64,000 nt of DNA, from positions 84,036-148,035 of the forward strand of contig NZ_WITJ01000007.1 of the NCBI RefSeq assembly GCF_009601015.1, given 5' to 3'. Shown one piece after another: positions 45,789 to 55,007 of the stretch (the stretch's first letter is position 1; each line of letters opens with the position of its first letter). Made by a program: the position numbers and the translations under genes. The notes beneath the pieces are model-generated. The model ran no database searches and was not told the origin of the DNA. It was given only the letters and a program-made list of their open reading frames with translations. The stretch is from Lactococcus hircilactis (GTDB taxonomy: Bacteria > Bacillota > Bacilli > Lactobacillales > Streptococcaceae).

Positions 45789-47912
45789 ATGGAAAATAAG
45801 ACAAAAATTGCAGAATTACTCAATATTAAGGTTTCACAAGTTGAAAAAGTGCTTGAGCTTACTGCTGACGGCAATACTGTGCCGTTCATCGCACGTTACC
45901 GAAAGGACAGGACAGGATCACTTGATGAAGTTCAAATCAAAAGTATCATCGACACCAACGATAGCTTGACAAAACTTGCCGATCGAAAACTGTCAGTACT
46001 GACAAAAATAGAAGCGCAAGAAAAGTTGACACCAGCACTGAAACAACAAATCGAAGCAGCGCAAAAGCTGTCAGAAGTCGAAGATTTATATTTGCCTTAT
46101 AAAGAAAAACGACGCACAAAAGCAACGATTGCGCGGGAAAATGGCTTGTTTGAACTTGCAGAACAGATGGTCAAAAATACCTCTGATATTGAAACTCAAG
46201 CACAACAGTACCTGACAGATGTTTTTGTCAGTACTGACAAAGTCATTGCTGGAGCCTTGGACATTTTGGTTGAGATGATTGCTGAAGCGGCTCCTTTGCG
46301 CGCATGGCTACTTTCTGAAATCAAAGCCAATAGTGCGTTGACAAGTTCGAAAAAAGGAGAAGCTAACGATGAAAAACAAACTTTTTTGATGTATTATGAT
46401 TTCTCAGAAAAAATTACTGATTTGCCTAATCACCGTGTTTTAGCACTCAATCGTGGTGAAAAATTAGGGATTTTATCTGTGAAATTTGACAATAATGAAG
46501 ATAAAATTTTGCGCTTTTTTGCATCACGTTTTAAGGCACATCAAAATCCATATCTGCAAACCGCCATTCGTGAAGCAGTTAAGAAAAAAATGCTTCCCGC
46601 GATGGAACGCGTGATTCGAGCAGAATTAACCGAAAAAGCTGAAGATTCAGCAATTGAGATTTTTGGTGAAAATCTCAAAAATCTCTTGCTTGTTCCCCCG
46701 TTAAAAGGGCGCATTGTCATGGGATTTGACCCTGCATTTCGCACGGGAGCCAAGCTTGCCATTGTCGATGAAACAGGAAAATTGCTCAAAACGACCGTGA
46801 TTCATCCCGTAAAACCAGCCTCAGCATCACAAATTGAGCAATCAAAAAAAGAACTCGCCTCACTCATTCATGATTTTGGCGTCAATATGATTGCGATTGG
46901 AAATGGCACTGCAAGTCGCGAATCCGAAGCATTCGTTTCTGAGGTTCTGAAAACAAATGCCATGCAAGATGTTTTTTACGTCATTGTCAGTGAAGCTGGT
47001 GCTTCTGTTTATTCTGCAAGTGAGCTTGCGCGCGAAGAATTTCCAGAGTTGACTGTCGAAAAACGTTCTGCGATTTCAATTGCAAGACGTCTTCAAGATC
47101 CGCTCGCAGAACTTGTCAAAATCGAACCTAAAGCGATTGGAGTAGGACAATATCAGCATGATGTTTCCGAAAAAAAATTGACAGAAAATCTGGATTTCGT
47201 TGTTGAAACTGTCGTAAACCAAGTCGGCGTCAATGTCAATACCGCAAGTCCAAGTCTGCTTGCACACGTCGCTGGATTAAACAAAACGCTCGCACAAAAT
47301 GTCGTGACTTACCGCGATGAAAATGGCGCGATTAGCAGTCGATCAGAGCTAAAAAAAGTCCCTCGCTTAGGAGCGAAAGCGTTTGAACAAGCAGCAGGAT
47401 TTCTTCGCATCCCAGAAGGAAAAAACATGCTTGATAATACCGGAGTTCACCCAGAATCTTACCCTGTTGCACAAGCGATTTTGGAAACATTTGAAGTTGA
47501 AAAGCTGTCAGCGCTGACAGAAAGTGATTTGTCAGTACTGACAGAAAAATTAGCTGTTGGACATGAAACATTATTAGACATCATCACTGATCTGATCAAA
47601 CCAGGACGAGATTTACGAGAAAATTTTGATGCACCGCTTTTACGCCAAGACATCTTAAAAATGATTGACCTCAAAATAGGTCAAGAATTAGAAGGTGTAG
47701 TCAGAAATGTGGTCGATTTTGGAGTATTTATTGACATTGGATTGCATGATGACGGACTTGCTCACGTCTCAGACTTGAGTGAAAAATTTGTCAAAAATCC
47801 AACCGAAATTGTTTCAGTTGGACAAATCGTGACAACTTGGGTCAAATCTGTTGACATCAAACGTGGTAAAATTAACTTAACCCTCGTTGATCCTAGAAAA
47901 GCACAAAAATAA
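45789..47912 (+). CDS. tex: Tex family RNA-binding transcription accessory protein
   Basis: 707 aa. Tex N-terminal helical region, YqgF-like RNase H fold (MGFDPAFRTGAKLAIVDETG, residues about 320-340), helix-hairpin-helix (NVNTASPSLLAHVAGL), and a C-terminal S1 domain (VVRNVVDFGVFIDIGLHDDGLAHVS, residues about 635-700). Tex proteins bind nucleic acid and affect transcription and stress tolerance. The gene holds four copies of the palindrome, the most of any gene here, two of them only 24 bases apart (47507 and 47531). All encode short polar loops. Confidence 0.93.
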   Translation: MENKTKIAELLNIKVSQVEKVLELTADGNTVPFIARYRKDRTGSLDEVQIKSIIDTNDSLTKLADRKLSVLTKIEAQEKLTPALKQQIEAAQKLSEVEDLYLPYKEKRRTKATIARENGLFELAEQMVKNTSDIETQAQQYLTDVFVSTDKVIAGALDILVEMIAEAAPLRAWLLSEIKANSALTSSKKGEANDEKQTFLMYYDFSEKITDLPNHRVLALNRGEKLGILSVKFDNNEDKILRFFASRFKAHQNPYLQTAIREAVKKKMLPAMERVIRAELTEKAEDSAIEIFGENLKNLLLVPPLKGRIVMGFDPAFRTGAKLAIVDETGKLLKTTVIHPVKPASASQIEQSKKELASLIHDFGVNMIAIGNGTASRESEAFVSEVLKTNAMQDVFYVIVSEAGASVYSASELAREEFPELTVEKRSAISIARRLQDPLAELVKIEPKAIGVGQYQHDVSEKKLTENLDFVVETVVNQVGVNVNTASPSLLAHVAGLNKTLAQNVVTYRDENGAISSRSELKKVPRLGAKAFEQAAGFLRIPEGKNMLDNTGVHPESYPVAQAILETFEVEKLSALTESDLSVLTEKLAVGHETLLDIITDLIKPGRDLRENFDAPLLRQDILKMIDLKIGQELEGVVRNVVDFGVFIDIGLHDDGLAHVSDLSEKFVKNPTEIVSVGQIVTTWVKSVDIKRGKINLTLVDPRKAQK
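45991..46004. repeat. TGTCAGYRCTGACA palindrome, centre TA, coding
   Basis: Exact copy in tex encoding LSVLT. Confidence 0.9.
46226..46239. repeat. TGTCAGYRCTGACA palindrome, centre TA, coding
   Basis: Exact copy in tex encoding V-S-T-D. Confidence 0.9.
47507..47520. repeat. TGTCAGYRCTGACA palindrome, centre CG, coding
   Basis: TGTCAGCGCTGACA in tex encoding LSALT. Confidence 0.88.
47531..47544. repeat. TGTCAGYRCTGACA palindrome, centre TA, coding
   Basis: Exact copy in tex encoding LSVLT, 24 bases after the previous one and in the same frame, giving an eight-residue protein echo (LSALTESDLSVLTE). Confidence 0.9.
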
Positions 47913-47913
47913 A

Positions 47914-48354
47914 ATGACCCAGTTTCCCTTTTCAAATGAAGCATTAACAGCACATGTAAAGTGGTTGTCTCTGGAAAAATTTAATCGCGCTTTTACACAT
48001 AAAGCCAGTTTTAACAGTCGATTACGAACCACCGGTGGAAGATTTTTTCCAAAAGATTGCCATTTAGATTTTAACCCTAAAATGGCACAACTCCCAGAAT
48101 TTGACAAAATTATTTTGCATGAATTGACACATTATCACCTCTACATTCAAAAAAGAGGGTATCATCATCAAGACGCTGAATTCAAACAATTGCTTAAAGC
48201 TGTTGGAGGACTGCGCTATGCACCAGCACTCACGCGTCCTAAATGGCGCTATGTCTGTGAAAATTGCGGCAGTATTTATCCTCGACAAAGGAAAATAGAT
48301 CCCAAAAAGTACCGCTGCGGAAGATGTCATGGAAAATTGAACTTAAATCAATAA
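47914..48354 (+). CDS. SprT family zinc metalloprotein
   Basis: 146 aa from ATG 47914, one base after the tex stop. The zinc-protease motif is HELTHYH (HExxH, near residue 69), and a C-terminal zinc ribbon uses CENCG and CGRCH. SprT/SprT-like proteins resemble the protease domain of eukaryotic Spartan; the bacterial role is uncharacterised. There is no clear ribosome site, so translation is probably coupled to tex. Confidence 0.88.
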   Translation: MTQFPFSNEALTAHVKWLSLEKFNRAFTHKASFNSRLRTTGGRFFPKDCHLDFNPKMAQLPEFDKIILHELTHYHLYIQKRGYHHQDAEFKQLLKAVGGLRYAPALTRPKWRYVCENCGSIYPRQRKIDPKKYRCGRCHGKLNLNQ

Positions 48355-48375
48355 AAGAAGCAAGGCTTCTTTTTG
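48353..48375 (+). terminator. intrinsic terminator
   Basis: AAAAGAAGC (48353-48361) and GCTTCTTTT (48365-48373) form a 9-bp stem with a 3-nt loop and T tail, overlapping the sprT-like stop codon. Confidence 0.85.
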
Positions 48376-48468
48376 CATTTTTGTGAAAAATAAAGTATGA
48401 TGATAAGCATACTAAAAATAGGATTAGAGTAAAACCAGTGCGCGAAGTCCAAAAATTAAGGAGATAAA

Positions 48469-49503
48469 GTGATTGATCCAAAAATTATCGCAAAAATGCC
48501 CAAAGTCGAACTTCATTGTCATTTAGATGGCTCCCTCAGTGTACAATGTATCAAACAGTTAGCAAAAAATGATCAGATATGGCTCCCGTTGACAGACGCT
48601 GAAATCCTCGAAAATGCGCAAGCACCCGAAACGACAAAAACATTACTTGAATATTTAAAACGCTTTGATTTTGTATTGCCGCTCCTTCAAAGTGCTCAAA
48701 ATTTAACATACGCCACTTTTGATGTCGCACAGCAAGCCTCAAAAGATCAGGTGAAGTACATTGAGATTCGTTTTGCGCCCATGCAACATCTCAAAGGAAA
48801 TTTGACCTTAGAAGAAGCTGTTGAAGCTGTTCTTGAAGGATGTCAAAGCGCACAGCAGCAGTTTGATTTGAAAATCAATCTCTTGATTTGTGGATTGAAA
48901 CAAGAAAAAATAGCACAGCTTGAAAAACTCCCTGCATTGTTTGACCATCTCCCCAATGAACATCTGGTTGGTTTTGATTTAGCAGGAGATGAATTCAATT
49001 ATCCAATGCGAATTTTTGAACCCCTCCTCAAGCAAATCACTTCACGACATGTTCAGCTAACATTACACGCAGGAGAATGTCCTCATTGCTCACAAAACAT
49101 GCGTGATAGCATCACTTTTGGAGCAACACGATTAGGACATGGTGTTTGCGCACGTGATTTCTCATCAAAAGAATTGCAACACTTGATTGATCAAAAAATT
49201 GTATTGGAGATGGCTCCAACGAGTAATTTTCAAACCAAAGCAATCGAAACTCTTGAAGCCTATCCGTTTAAAAAATTGTACGATGCAGGAGTAAGAGTGA
49301 CCCTCAACACGGACAATCGTACCGTATCAAATACAACGCTCCAAAAAGAATACAAAAAAATTTCAACATGGTATCCTGATTTTAAAATAAAGGATTTTGA
49401 GCAAGTGAATCATTATGCGATTGAAGGGGCGTTTATCAGTCCACTAGAAAAAGAAAACTTGCATGCTCAATTTAAGGCTGCATATAAAAAAATCTCTGAA
49501 TAA
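48469..49503 (+). CDS. add: adenosine deaminase
   Basis: 344 aa, GTG start at 48469 with AAGGAG 5 nt upstream. Metal-binding HCHLDGSLS, the HAGE catalytic glutamate, RLGHGV, and TLNTDNRTVSNT where the family has TDD or TDN. It deaminates adenosine to inosine in purine salvage. Expressed alone, with a terminator whose loop contains its stop codon. Confidence 0.93.
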   Translation: MIDPKIIAKMPKVELHCHLDGSLSVQCIKQLAKNDQIWLPLTDAEILENAQAPETTKTLLEYLKRFDFVLPLLQSAQNLTYATFDVAQQASKDQVKYIEIRFAPMQHLKGNLTLEEAVEAVLEGCQSAQQQFDLKINLLICGLKQEKIAQLEKLPALFDHLPNEHLVGFDLAGDEFNYPMRIFEPLLKQITSRHVQLTLHAGECPHCSQNMRDSITFGATRLGHGVCARDFSSKELQHLIDQKIVLEMAPTSNFQTKAIETLEAYPFKKLYDAGVRVTLNTDNRTVSNTTLQKEYKKISTWYPDFKIKDFEQVNHYAIEGAFISPLEKENLHAQFKAAYKKISE

Positions 49504-49521
49504 TTCAATTCAGAGATTTTT
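49488..49521. terminator. bidirectional terminator
   Basis: AAAAATCTCTGAA (49488-49500) and TTCAGAGATTTTT (49509-49521) form a perfect 13-bp stem; the add stop codon lies in the 8-nt loop. It also lies 3' of rnjA. Confidence 0.88.
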
Positions 49522-49541
49522 ATTTAATCAAGCATCTAAGT

Positions 49542-51227
49542 TCATTTTTTATCAGGAGTCATGATCATTGGAACAACCAATGGTTCACGCTCCGTTTGTT
49601 TGTATAAAAATGGACTAAGTGCTTCGCGCATCGCACGTGCGACACTTGCTTCATTTGCATTTTCATCTTGCATTGCTTCACGAATCGCATTGAATAAAAC
49701 ACGCTGTCCTGAACGAATCAAATCTCCAGATTCACGCATATAAATAAACCCACGACTCAGCAAATCAGGTCCAGCAAGGACAGTTTTGTTTTGGAAATCA
49801 ACAGTTGCAACCGCAAGAACAATCCCATCTTCTGATAATTCATGACGATCGTGTAAAACGGCATTTCCGACGTCTCCAATGCCAGAACCATCCACATAAG
49901 TATCAGCAGCACCAAAATGATCCGCATAGCGCGCACTATTTGCTGTTAATGCAAGCACATCACCATTTTCATGAATGAAACAATTTTCCTTTGGCACACC
50001 AACATCTTGAGCGAGTCCAGCGTGGATTTTAAGCATCCGATATTCTCCGTGAACAGGCATAAAATATTTGGGTTTAATCAAACGAAGCATGAGTTTTTGC
50101 TCCTGTTGCCCCCCGTGACCAGACGTATGGATATTGTTCATTTTTCCATAAATTACCTCAGCACCTGCTTCTGAAATCTTATTGATTAATTGATTAACCC
50201 CATAAGTATTTCCTGGAATGGCATTGGATGAAAAGACAACCGTATCCCCCATTTGAAGCGTGATGTGTCGGTGCATTCCATTTGCGATGCGAGAAAGTGC
50301 TGCCATCGGCTCACCTTGTGATCCAGTACACATGATGACAAGTTCATGACTTGGATATTGATTGATTTCACTTGGGTCAATGATCGTCCCTTTTGGTGCG
50401 TGTAAATAACCTAATTCCAATCCATTAACAATCGCTTTTTCCATTGACCGTCCAAAAACAACCACGTGACGTCCCGTTTTAACTGCTCCATCAATAGCCT
50501 GTTGTAAACGGAAAATATTTGAGGCAAAAGAGGCGAAAATAATGCGTCCTTCAATTCGCTCAAAAATTTTCATGATATTTTGGCCAACTACTTTTTCAGA
50601 ATTTGAAAAAATAGGAATCTCTGCATTCGTTGAATCTGAAAGCAAGAGCAAAACTCCCTCATCTCCAAGACGTGCCATCGCGTGCAAATCAGCAGGGTCT
50701 CCAACTGGAGTAAAGTCAAACTTGAAATCTCCAGTCGCAACGATTTTGCCTTCTGGTGTATCCACTACAACAGCGATAGGCTCTGGAATAGAGTGAGTGG
50801 TTCTAAAAAAGCTCAAACTTAAATAATTAAACGTGATAACAGAATCTGGATGAATTTCATAAAGTTTTGCATCGCGCAAAAGACCATGTTCTTCAAGTTT
50901 TCCTCGAATCAATGCAAGAGATAAAGGTCCAGCATAAACAGGGATATTTGCTTGCTTAAGAAGAAATGGAATTCCTCCGATATGATCTTCGTGACCGTGA
51001 GTGATAAAAAGTCCCTTAACGCGATCAATATTTTCGATAATGTAAGTGTAATCAGGAATGACGTAATCCACTCCTAAAAGATCATCTTCTGGAAATTTAA
51101 TCCCAGCATCAACGATGACAATTTCATCTTTGTATTCAATACCATAAGTATTTTTCCCGATTTCACCAAGTCCGCCAATCGCGTAAACGGCAACTTCATT
51201 GGGATTTATTTTTAATTGTTTTGGCAT
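49542..51227 (-). CDS. rnjA: ribonuclease J1
   Basis: 561 aa. Metallo-beta-lactamase motif [10 protein letters not shown] near residue 75, beta-CASP motifs including SGHGGQQE, and a C-terminal dimerisation domain. RNase J1 is the 5'-3' exonuclease and endonuclease of the Firmicute RNA degradation machinery. AAGGAAAAC lies before the ATG. It is downstream of rpoY on the same strand, the conserved rpoY-rnjA pair of Firmicutes. The 183-nt gap between them holds a strong inverted repeat. Confidence 0.95.
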   Translation of the reverse strand: MPKQLKINPNEVAVYAIGGLGEIGKNTYGIEYKDEIVIVDAGIKFPEDDLLGVDYVIPDYTYIIENIDRVKGLFITHGHEDHIGGIPFLLKQANIPVYAGPLSLALIRGKLEEHGLLRDAKLYEIHPDSVITFNYLSLSFFRTTHSIPEPIAVVVDTPEGKIVATGDFKFDFTPVGDPADLHAMARLGDEGVLLLLSDSTNAEIPIFSNSEKVVGQNIMKIFERIEGRIIFASFASNIFRLQQAIDGAVKTGRHVVVFGRSMEKAIVNGLELGYLHAPKGTIIDPSEINQYPSHELVIMCTGSQGEPMAALSRIANGMHRHITLQMGDTVVFSSNAIPGNTYGVNQLINKISEAGAEVIYGKMNNIHTSGHGGQQEQKLMLRLIKPKYFMPVHGEYRMLKIHAGLAQDVGVPKENCFIHENGDVLALTANSARYADHFGAADTYVDGSGIGDVGNAVLHDRHELSEDGIVLAVATVDFQNKTVLAGPDLLSRGFIYMRESGDLIRSGQRVLFNAIREAMQDENANEASVARAMREALSPFLYKQTEREPLVVPMIMTPDKK

Positions 51228-51290
51228 GTTTTCCTTTCTTGAGTACTAAATTAGTTTTTAAAACATTTGTAAAAATCCAGTTTTGATATG

Positions 51291-51335
51291 CTTTTTGTTT
51301 TGCTCACTCCTGAATAAGTCAAGGAAAACAAAAAG
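51291..51335 (-). other. 11-bp inverted repeat in rpoY-rnjA gap
   Basis: CTTTTTGTTTT (51291-51301) and AAAACAAAAAG (51325-51335) are perfectly complementary around a 23-nt loop. It lies in the untranslated RNA between the two genes and could be a processing or partial-termination site. Confidence 0.5.
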
Positions 51336-51410
51336 TTTGTACAAGAAAATAACTTTAAATTTCCCTCCTTTTGAGAAAAATCTAAAGCAATTTACCCCCG
51401 TTTTACAAAA

Positions 51411-51641
51411 TTAGAAAGTTGTAATTTGAAAATCCCCATTCTCTTGGTCGTAAGCGACAGCATCATCACTTAAGGCTTGGATAAATTCAACGACATAAGC
51501 TGTGTTTTGTGCAAGAAGTTCGCGGCCTGCAATTACGCCTGCATTTTCATCTTGAACATCAAGGTCGAGGTACATGATTTGAGTGGTTTCGCGACGAGGA
51601 GCGCGGCTCTTATCTTTTTGGTAAAAAACTTTGAAAATCAT
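51411..51641 (-). CDS. rpoY: RNA polymerase epsilon subunit
   Basis: 76 aa. It begins MIFKVFYQKDKSRAPRRETT and matches the YkzG/RpoY family of small RNA polymerase subunits, which bind core polymerase in Firmicutes. Position before rnjA supports this. The Shine-Dalgarno sequence is displaced: the only good match lies 30 nt upstream, with a perfect hairpin in between. Confidence 0.9.
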   Translation of the reverse strand: MIFKVFYQKDKSRAPRRETTQIMYLDLDVQDENAGVIAGRELLAQNTAYVVEFIQALSDDAVAYDQENGDFQITTF

Positions 51642-51651
51642 AGGTTATCAT

Positions 51652-51681
51652 AAACGAGTCGAGACTCGTTTCCTTTCTTTT
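51652..51681 (-). promoter_or_regulatory. SD - hairpin - start element of rpoY
   Basis: On the minus strand AAAGAAAGGA (51681-51672) is followed by a perfect hairpin AAACGAGT-CTCG-ACTCGTTT (51671-51652), then 10 nt, then ATG 51641. If the 20-nt hairpin folds, the ribosome site sits at a normal distance from the start. Confidence 0.6.
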
Positions 51682-51904
51682 ACAATCTTTCTGGTGTGAT
51701 AAATCACAATTGTATTATTTTTATTTTAGCATATTTATGGCTTTTTGGAAAGAGTCAATCATTTTTTTCACGAAGTAAACGTTATCAAATGATTAAAATT
51801 GGAACTTCGAGCTTTTGCGTGGTAGAATAGAAGACAGAGATTGAGCCAGCGCATAAAAAAATGCATCTGCTCAAAAAATCTAAATAGACAAAGAAAAGAA
51901 TAAA

Positions 51905-52630
51905 ATGAAAATTTTAGCATTAGATAGTTCATCCAAAGCTTTATCTGTCGCTTTAGTAAGCGATGAACAGATTTTAGGTGAAATCACATTAAATCTAAAA
52001 AAAAACCACAGTACGACACTTTTGGCTGCGATTGATTTTTTAATGGCACAAAGTGAAATGAAACCAAAAGATTTAGATCGAATCGTTGTGGCACAAGGCC
52101 CAGGTTCTTATACAGGTCTTCGCTTAGCTGCGACTGTTGGAAAAACTCTAGCTTATACGTGCGCTAAAGAAATTGTTGGAGTATCCAGTTTATTAGCTCT
52201 TGCAAGTCGTGTAAAAACAGAACATGCTTTTGTCATTCCTGTGATGGACGCACGTCGTGGAAATGCTTATGCTGCGGTTTATCAAAATGCACAAGTGATT
52301 ATCGAAGACCAACACTGCGTTTTCAGTGATTTTCTAGCAAAAGTCACTCAAAAAGTTTCAGCACTTGATCAGGTTGTTTTTACTGGAGAAACTGAAAATT
52401 TTACGTCACAAATTCGAGCTGCTGGTTTTTTAGACACACAAATTTTAACAGATAGCTTAGCAATTTTACCTTCTGCTTATGAAATTGCTCAGCTCGCAAT
52501 CCTCTTAAAACCAGAGGAGGCACACGGTTTTGCACCACATTATTTAAAAAAAGTTGAAGCAGAAGAGAGATGGTTAGAAACGCATGAAGAAGCTGAAAAC
52601 GCTGCTAGCGGCTACGTTCAAAGAATTTAA
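51905..52630 (+). CDS. tsaB: tRNA threonylcarbamoyladenosine synthesis protein TsaB
   Basis: 241 aa. ASKHA-fold partner of TsaD: ILALDSSSKALSVAL at the start and AQGPGSYTGLRLAATVGKTLAY near residue 65 are diagnostic. It helps form t6A37 in tRNAs reading ANN codons. It heads an operon tsaB - two acetyltransferases - tsaD, as in many Firmicutes. Confidence 0.94.
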   Translation: MKILALDSSSKALSVALVSDEQILGEITLNLKKNHSTTLLAAIDFLMAQSEMKPKDLDRIVVAQGPGSYTGLRLAATVGKTLAYTCAKEIVGVSSLLALASRVKTEHAFVIPVMDARRGNAYAAVYQNAQVIIEDQHCVFSDFLAKVTQKVSALDQVVFTGETENFTSQIRAAGFLDTQILTDSLAILPSAYEIAQLAILLKPEEAHGFAPHYLKKVEAEERWLETHEEAENAASGYVQRI

Positions 52631-52649
52631 TCCTAGACGGTATTTAAAA

Positions 52650-53150
52650 ATGGATGAAATTGAGCTGGAAAATAAGCAAAACGGTGTTGCTTATCGCTTT
52701 GCTCAACGGATTGATATTGTTGATATGCTTGCAATTGAACGCGATGTTTATGATGGGGAAGTGCCGTGGACCTTTTCTCATTTTGAGCATGAAATCGTAC
52801 AAAATGAGAATGCTTTTTTCATCGTCGCTGAAATTGATCAAAAAGTAGTTGGGTTTATTGGCGCACGCGTGACTGATAAGGGGAAAAAGATCCATCTTTC
52901 AAACCTTGCGGTACTCAAAAAAAATCAAAATCATGGCATTGCAACAACGTTGATTAAACAAATTGTCCGATTATCAAAGCATTTAGGAAAAATGCAAATG
53001 ACACTAGAAGTCCGACGAGATAATACAAAAGCACAAGGGCTTTATCGCCGCAATGGCTTTCAAACAGAGCACTTAATGCCAAGTTATTACGAAGATGGTG
53101 GCGATGCGATTTGGATGATTAAAAAGTTGAGAAATGATGTTGACGATTAG
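52650..53150 (+). CDS. GNAT acetyltransferase (RimI-like), first of two
   Basis: About 166 aa from ATG 52650 (MDEIELENKQNG); an upstream in-frame ATG at 52584 would overlap tsaB by 47 bases, and neither start has a clear ribosome site. The GNAT acetyl-CoA loop is NQNHGIATTLIKQIVRL and the end has RRDNTKAQGLYRRNGFQ. The family includes RimI, which acetylates the N-terminus of ribosomal protein S18. A close paralogue follows, so which is the S18 enzyme cannot be settled here. Confidence 0.82.
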   Translation: MDEIELENKQNGVAYRFAQRIDIVDMLAIERDVYDGEVPWTFSHFEHEIVQNENAFFIVAEIDQKVVGFIGARVTDKGKKIHLSNLAVLKKNQNHGIATTLIKQIVRLSKHLGKMQMTLEVRRDNTKAQGLYRRNGFQTEHLMPSYYEDGGDAIWMIKKLRNDVDD

Positions 53151-53598
53151 AGCATTAGATTCAAGTCATGAGCATCCAGCAGAAGCAATTTTTGAAGTTT
53201 TATCCTCTGTTTATGAGTACTCACCGTGGTCTTTAGAATATTTAAAAAAAGATTTAGCACTTCCTTACAGTCATTATTATGTCGCACTCGATTCTGATAA
53301 AATTATTGGATTTTTAGCAATCACAAAACTCATTAATGAAATCGAAATTACGAACCTTGCGGTTTGTAAGGCTTATCAACGGCAGAACATTGCACATCGC
53401 TTGTTTGCTTTAATACTAGAGCAAAGCGAAGAAGAAATGCTTAATGACTCTGAGACGACGCTGTTTTTAGAAGTAAGGGCATCAAATGTCATTGCCCAAA
53501 AACTGTATCAAAATCTGGGGTTTGAAGCGTATCACACGAGAAAAAATTATTATCAAGACCCCGTTGAAGATGCTATTTTGATGAGAAAATTAATCTGA
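53134..53598 (+). CDS. rimI: ribosomal protein S18-alanine N-acetyltransferase RimI
   Basis: 154 aa. [21 protein letters not shown] carries the acetyl-CoA loop and [14 protein letters not shown] is the typical RimI end. Its position immediately before tsaD is the canonical place for rimI, so it is the better candidate of the two. It overlaps the previous gene by 17 bases. Confidence 0.85.
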   Translation: MMLTIRALDSSHEHPAEAIFEVLSSVYEYSPWSLEYLKKDLALPYSHYYVALDSDKIIGFLAITKLINEIEITNLAVCKAYQRQNIAHRLFALILEQSEEEMLNDSETTLFLEVRASNVIAQKLYQNLGFEAYHTRKNYYQDPVEDAILMRKLI

Positions 53599-53608
53599 TG
53601 GGCAAAAA

Positions 53609-54643
53609 ATGAAAAGAAAAGAAAAAATGAAAGATAATTATATTCTAGCATTTGAAACGTCTTGTGATGAGACGTCCGTTGCTGTTTTAAAGAATGGGAC
53701 AACGCTGTTATCTAATGTAATTGCAAGTCAAATCAATAGCCATAAGCGCTTTGGTGGAGTGGTTCCAGAAGTCGCAAGCCGTCATCATGTTGAGCAGATT
53801 ACAGCATGTATTGATGAAGCGCTGCTTCAAGCAAATGTTGAAGTTAGTGACTTAAGTGCTGTGGCCGTAACTCAAGGACCAGGACTTGTGGGGGCTTTAT
53901 TGATTGGGATTATGGCAGCAAAAACATTTGCTTGGGCCAATCAATTGCCTCTAATTCCAGTGAATCATATGGCAGGACATTTAATGGCGGCAAGTTTAGT
54001 GGATACGATTGAGTATCCTGCAATGGCTTTACTGGTTTCTGGTGGGCATAGTGAGTTGGTTTATGTAGAAAAAGAAGGAAGTTATAAAAAAGTCGGAGAA
54101 ACGCGAGATGATGCTGTCGGTGAGGCTTATGATAAAGTCGGACGGGTGATGGGCTTGACGTATCCTTCAGGGAAAGCTGTTGATGAACTTGCACATCAAG
54201 GACAAGATACGTATCATTTTCCTCGTGCAATGATGAATACACATGACATTGAATTTTCATTTTCTGGTTTGAAATCAGCATTTATTAATACTGTTCATCA
54301 TGCAGAGCAAAAAGGAGAGGACCTTGTCAAGGATGATCTGCGCAATTTGGCGGCTTCTTTCCAAGCAGCTGTTTTGGATGTCTTAATTGGAAAAACGAAG
54401 TTGGCATTGGAAAAATACCCTGTAAAAACACTTATCGTAGGAGGGGGGGTTTCAGCGAATCAAGGACTTAGAGAACGACTGCAATTAGATGTAACAGACG
54501 TTAAAGTGATTGTTCCACCACTTCGTTTATGTGGGGACAATGCGGGAATGATAGCCGCAGCGGCATACGTTGAGTGGCAACGGCAAAATTTTTCCGGATT
54601 AGATTTGAATGCAAAACCAAGTTTGGTTTTTGAGGATTTGTAA
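53609..54643 (+). CDS. tsaD: tRNA N6-threonylcarbamoyltransferase TsaD
   Basis: 344 aa if started at 53609; the ATG at 53627 ([15 protein letters not shown]) is an equally plausible start. The metal-binding motif is NHMAGH near residue 115, followed by [11 protein letters not shown] and [12 protein letters not shown]. It transfers threonylcarbamoyl to A37 of tRNA together with TsaB and TsaE. A seven-G run (54443-54449) lies in the glycine codons of GGGV, required by the protein rather than a slippage site. Confidence 0.95.
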   Translation: MKRKEKMKDNYILAFETSCDETSVAVLKNGTTLLSNVIASQINSHKRFGGVVPEVASRHHVEQITACIDEALLQANVEVSDLSAVAVTQGPGLVGALLIGIMAAKTFAWANQLPLIPVNHMAGHLMAASLVDTIEYPAMALLVSGGHSELVYVEKEGSYKKVGETRDDAVGEAYDKVGRVMGLTYPSGKAVDELAHQGQDTYHFPRAMMNTHDIEFSFSGLKSAFINTVHHAEQKGEDLVKDDLRNLAASFQAAVLDVLIGKTKLALEKYPVKTLIVGGGVSANQGLRERLQLDVTDVKVIVPPLRLCGDNAGMIAAAAYVEWQRQNFSGLDLNAKPSLVFEDL

Positions 54644-54664
54644 GAAAATGAAGGGAAAATCAAA

Positions 54665-54871
54665 ATGTTAGCATTAAAAATTCAAATGATGAATGGAATG
54701 ATTTACGATGATGAATTTGAAGATGTTTCTGAATTCATCCGCCTGATGATGGATGACTTTCCACCGATGGACGACAAAGATGTCATTTTAGAAGTGGTGC
54801 GTGATGGAGAAAAGTATGATTTTTCTGGAACAGCGAATGAATTATATGAACATTGGATGAATGAAAATTAA
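54665..54871 (+). CDS. small acidic protein (DUF4649-like)
   Basis: 68 aa, strongly acidic (MIYDDEFEDVSEFIRLMMDDF), with no membrane segment. It resembles the small DUF4649 proteins of streptococci and lactococci, whose role is unknown. It lies 21 bases after tsaD and ends just before a palindrome-based terminator, so it is probably the last gene of the tsaB operon. Purine-rich AGGGAAAATC precedes the ATG. Confidence 0.65.
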   Translation: MLALKIQMMNGMIYDDEFEDVSEFIRLMMDDFPPMDDKDVILEVVRDGEKYDFSGTANELYEHWMNEN

Positions 54872-54873
54872 GA

Positions 54874-54908
54874 AAAAGAGTGTTGTCAGTACTGACAACA
54901 TCTTTTTT
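54874..54908 (+). terminator. palindrome-based terminator
   Basis: AAGAGTGT and ACATCTT extend the TTGTCAGTACTGACAA core into long arms with one mismatch, ending in T residues. Confidence 0.8.
54884..54897. repeat. TGTCAGYRCTGACA palindrome, centre TA, intergenic
   Basis: Exact copy, core of the terminator after the tsaB operon; the last copy before the prophage. Confidence 0.9.
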
Positions 54909-55007
54909 GTTCGGGGTAAAATAAATCAGTATTATTTGAGTTGAATCATTACTTTTTGTGATAAAATATTGATAATTAATTAAATATATTTATTTCTTAG
55001 GGGATAT

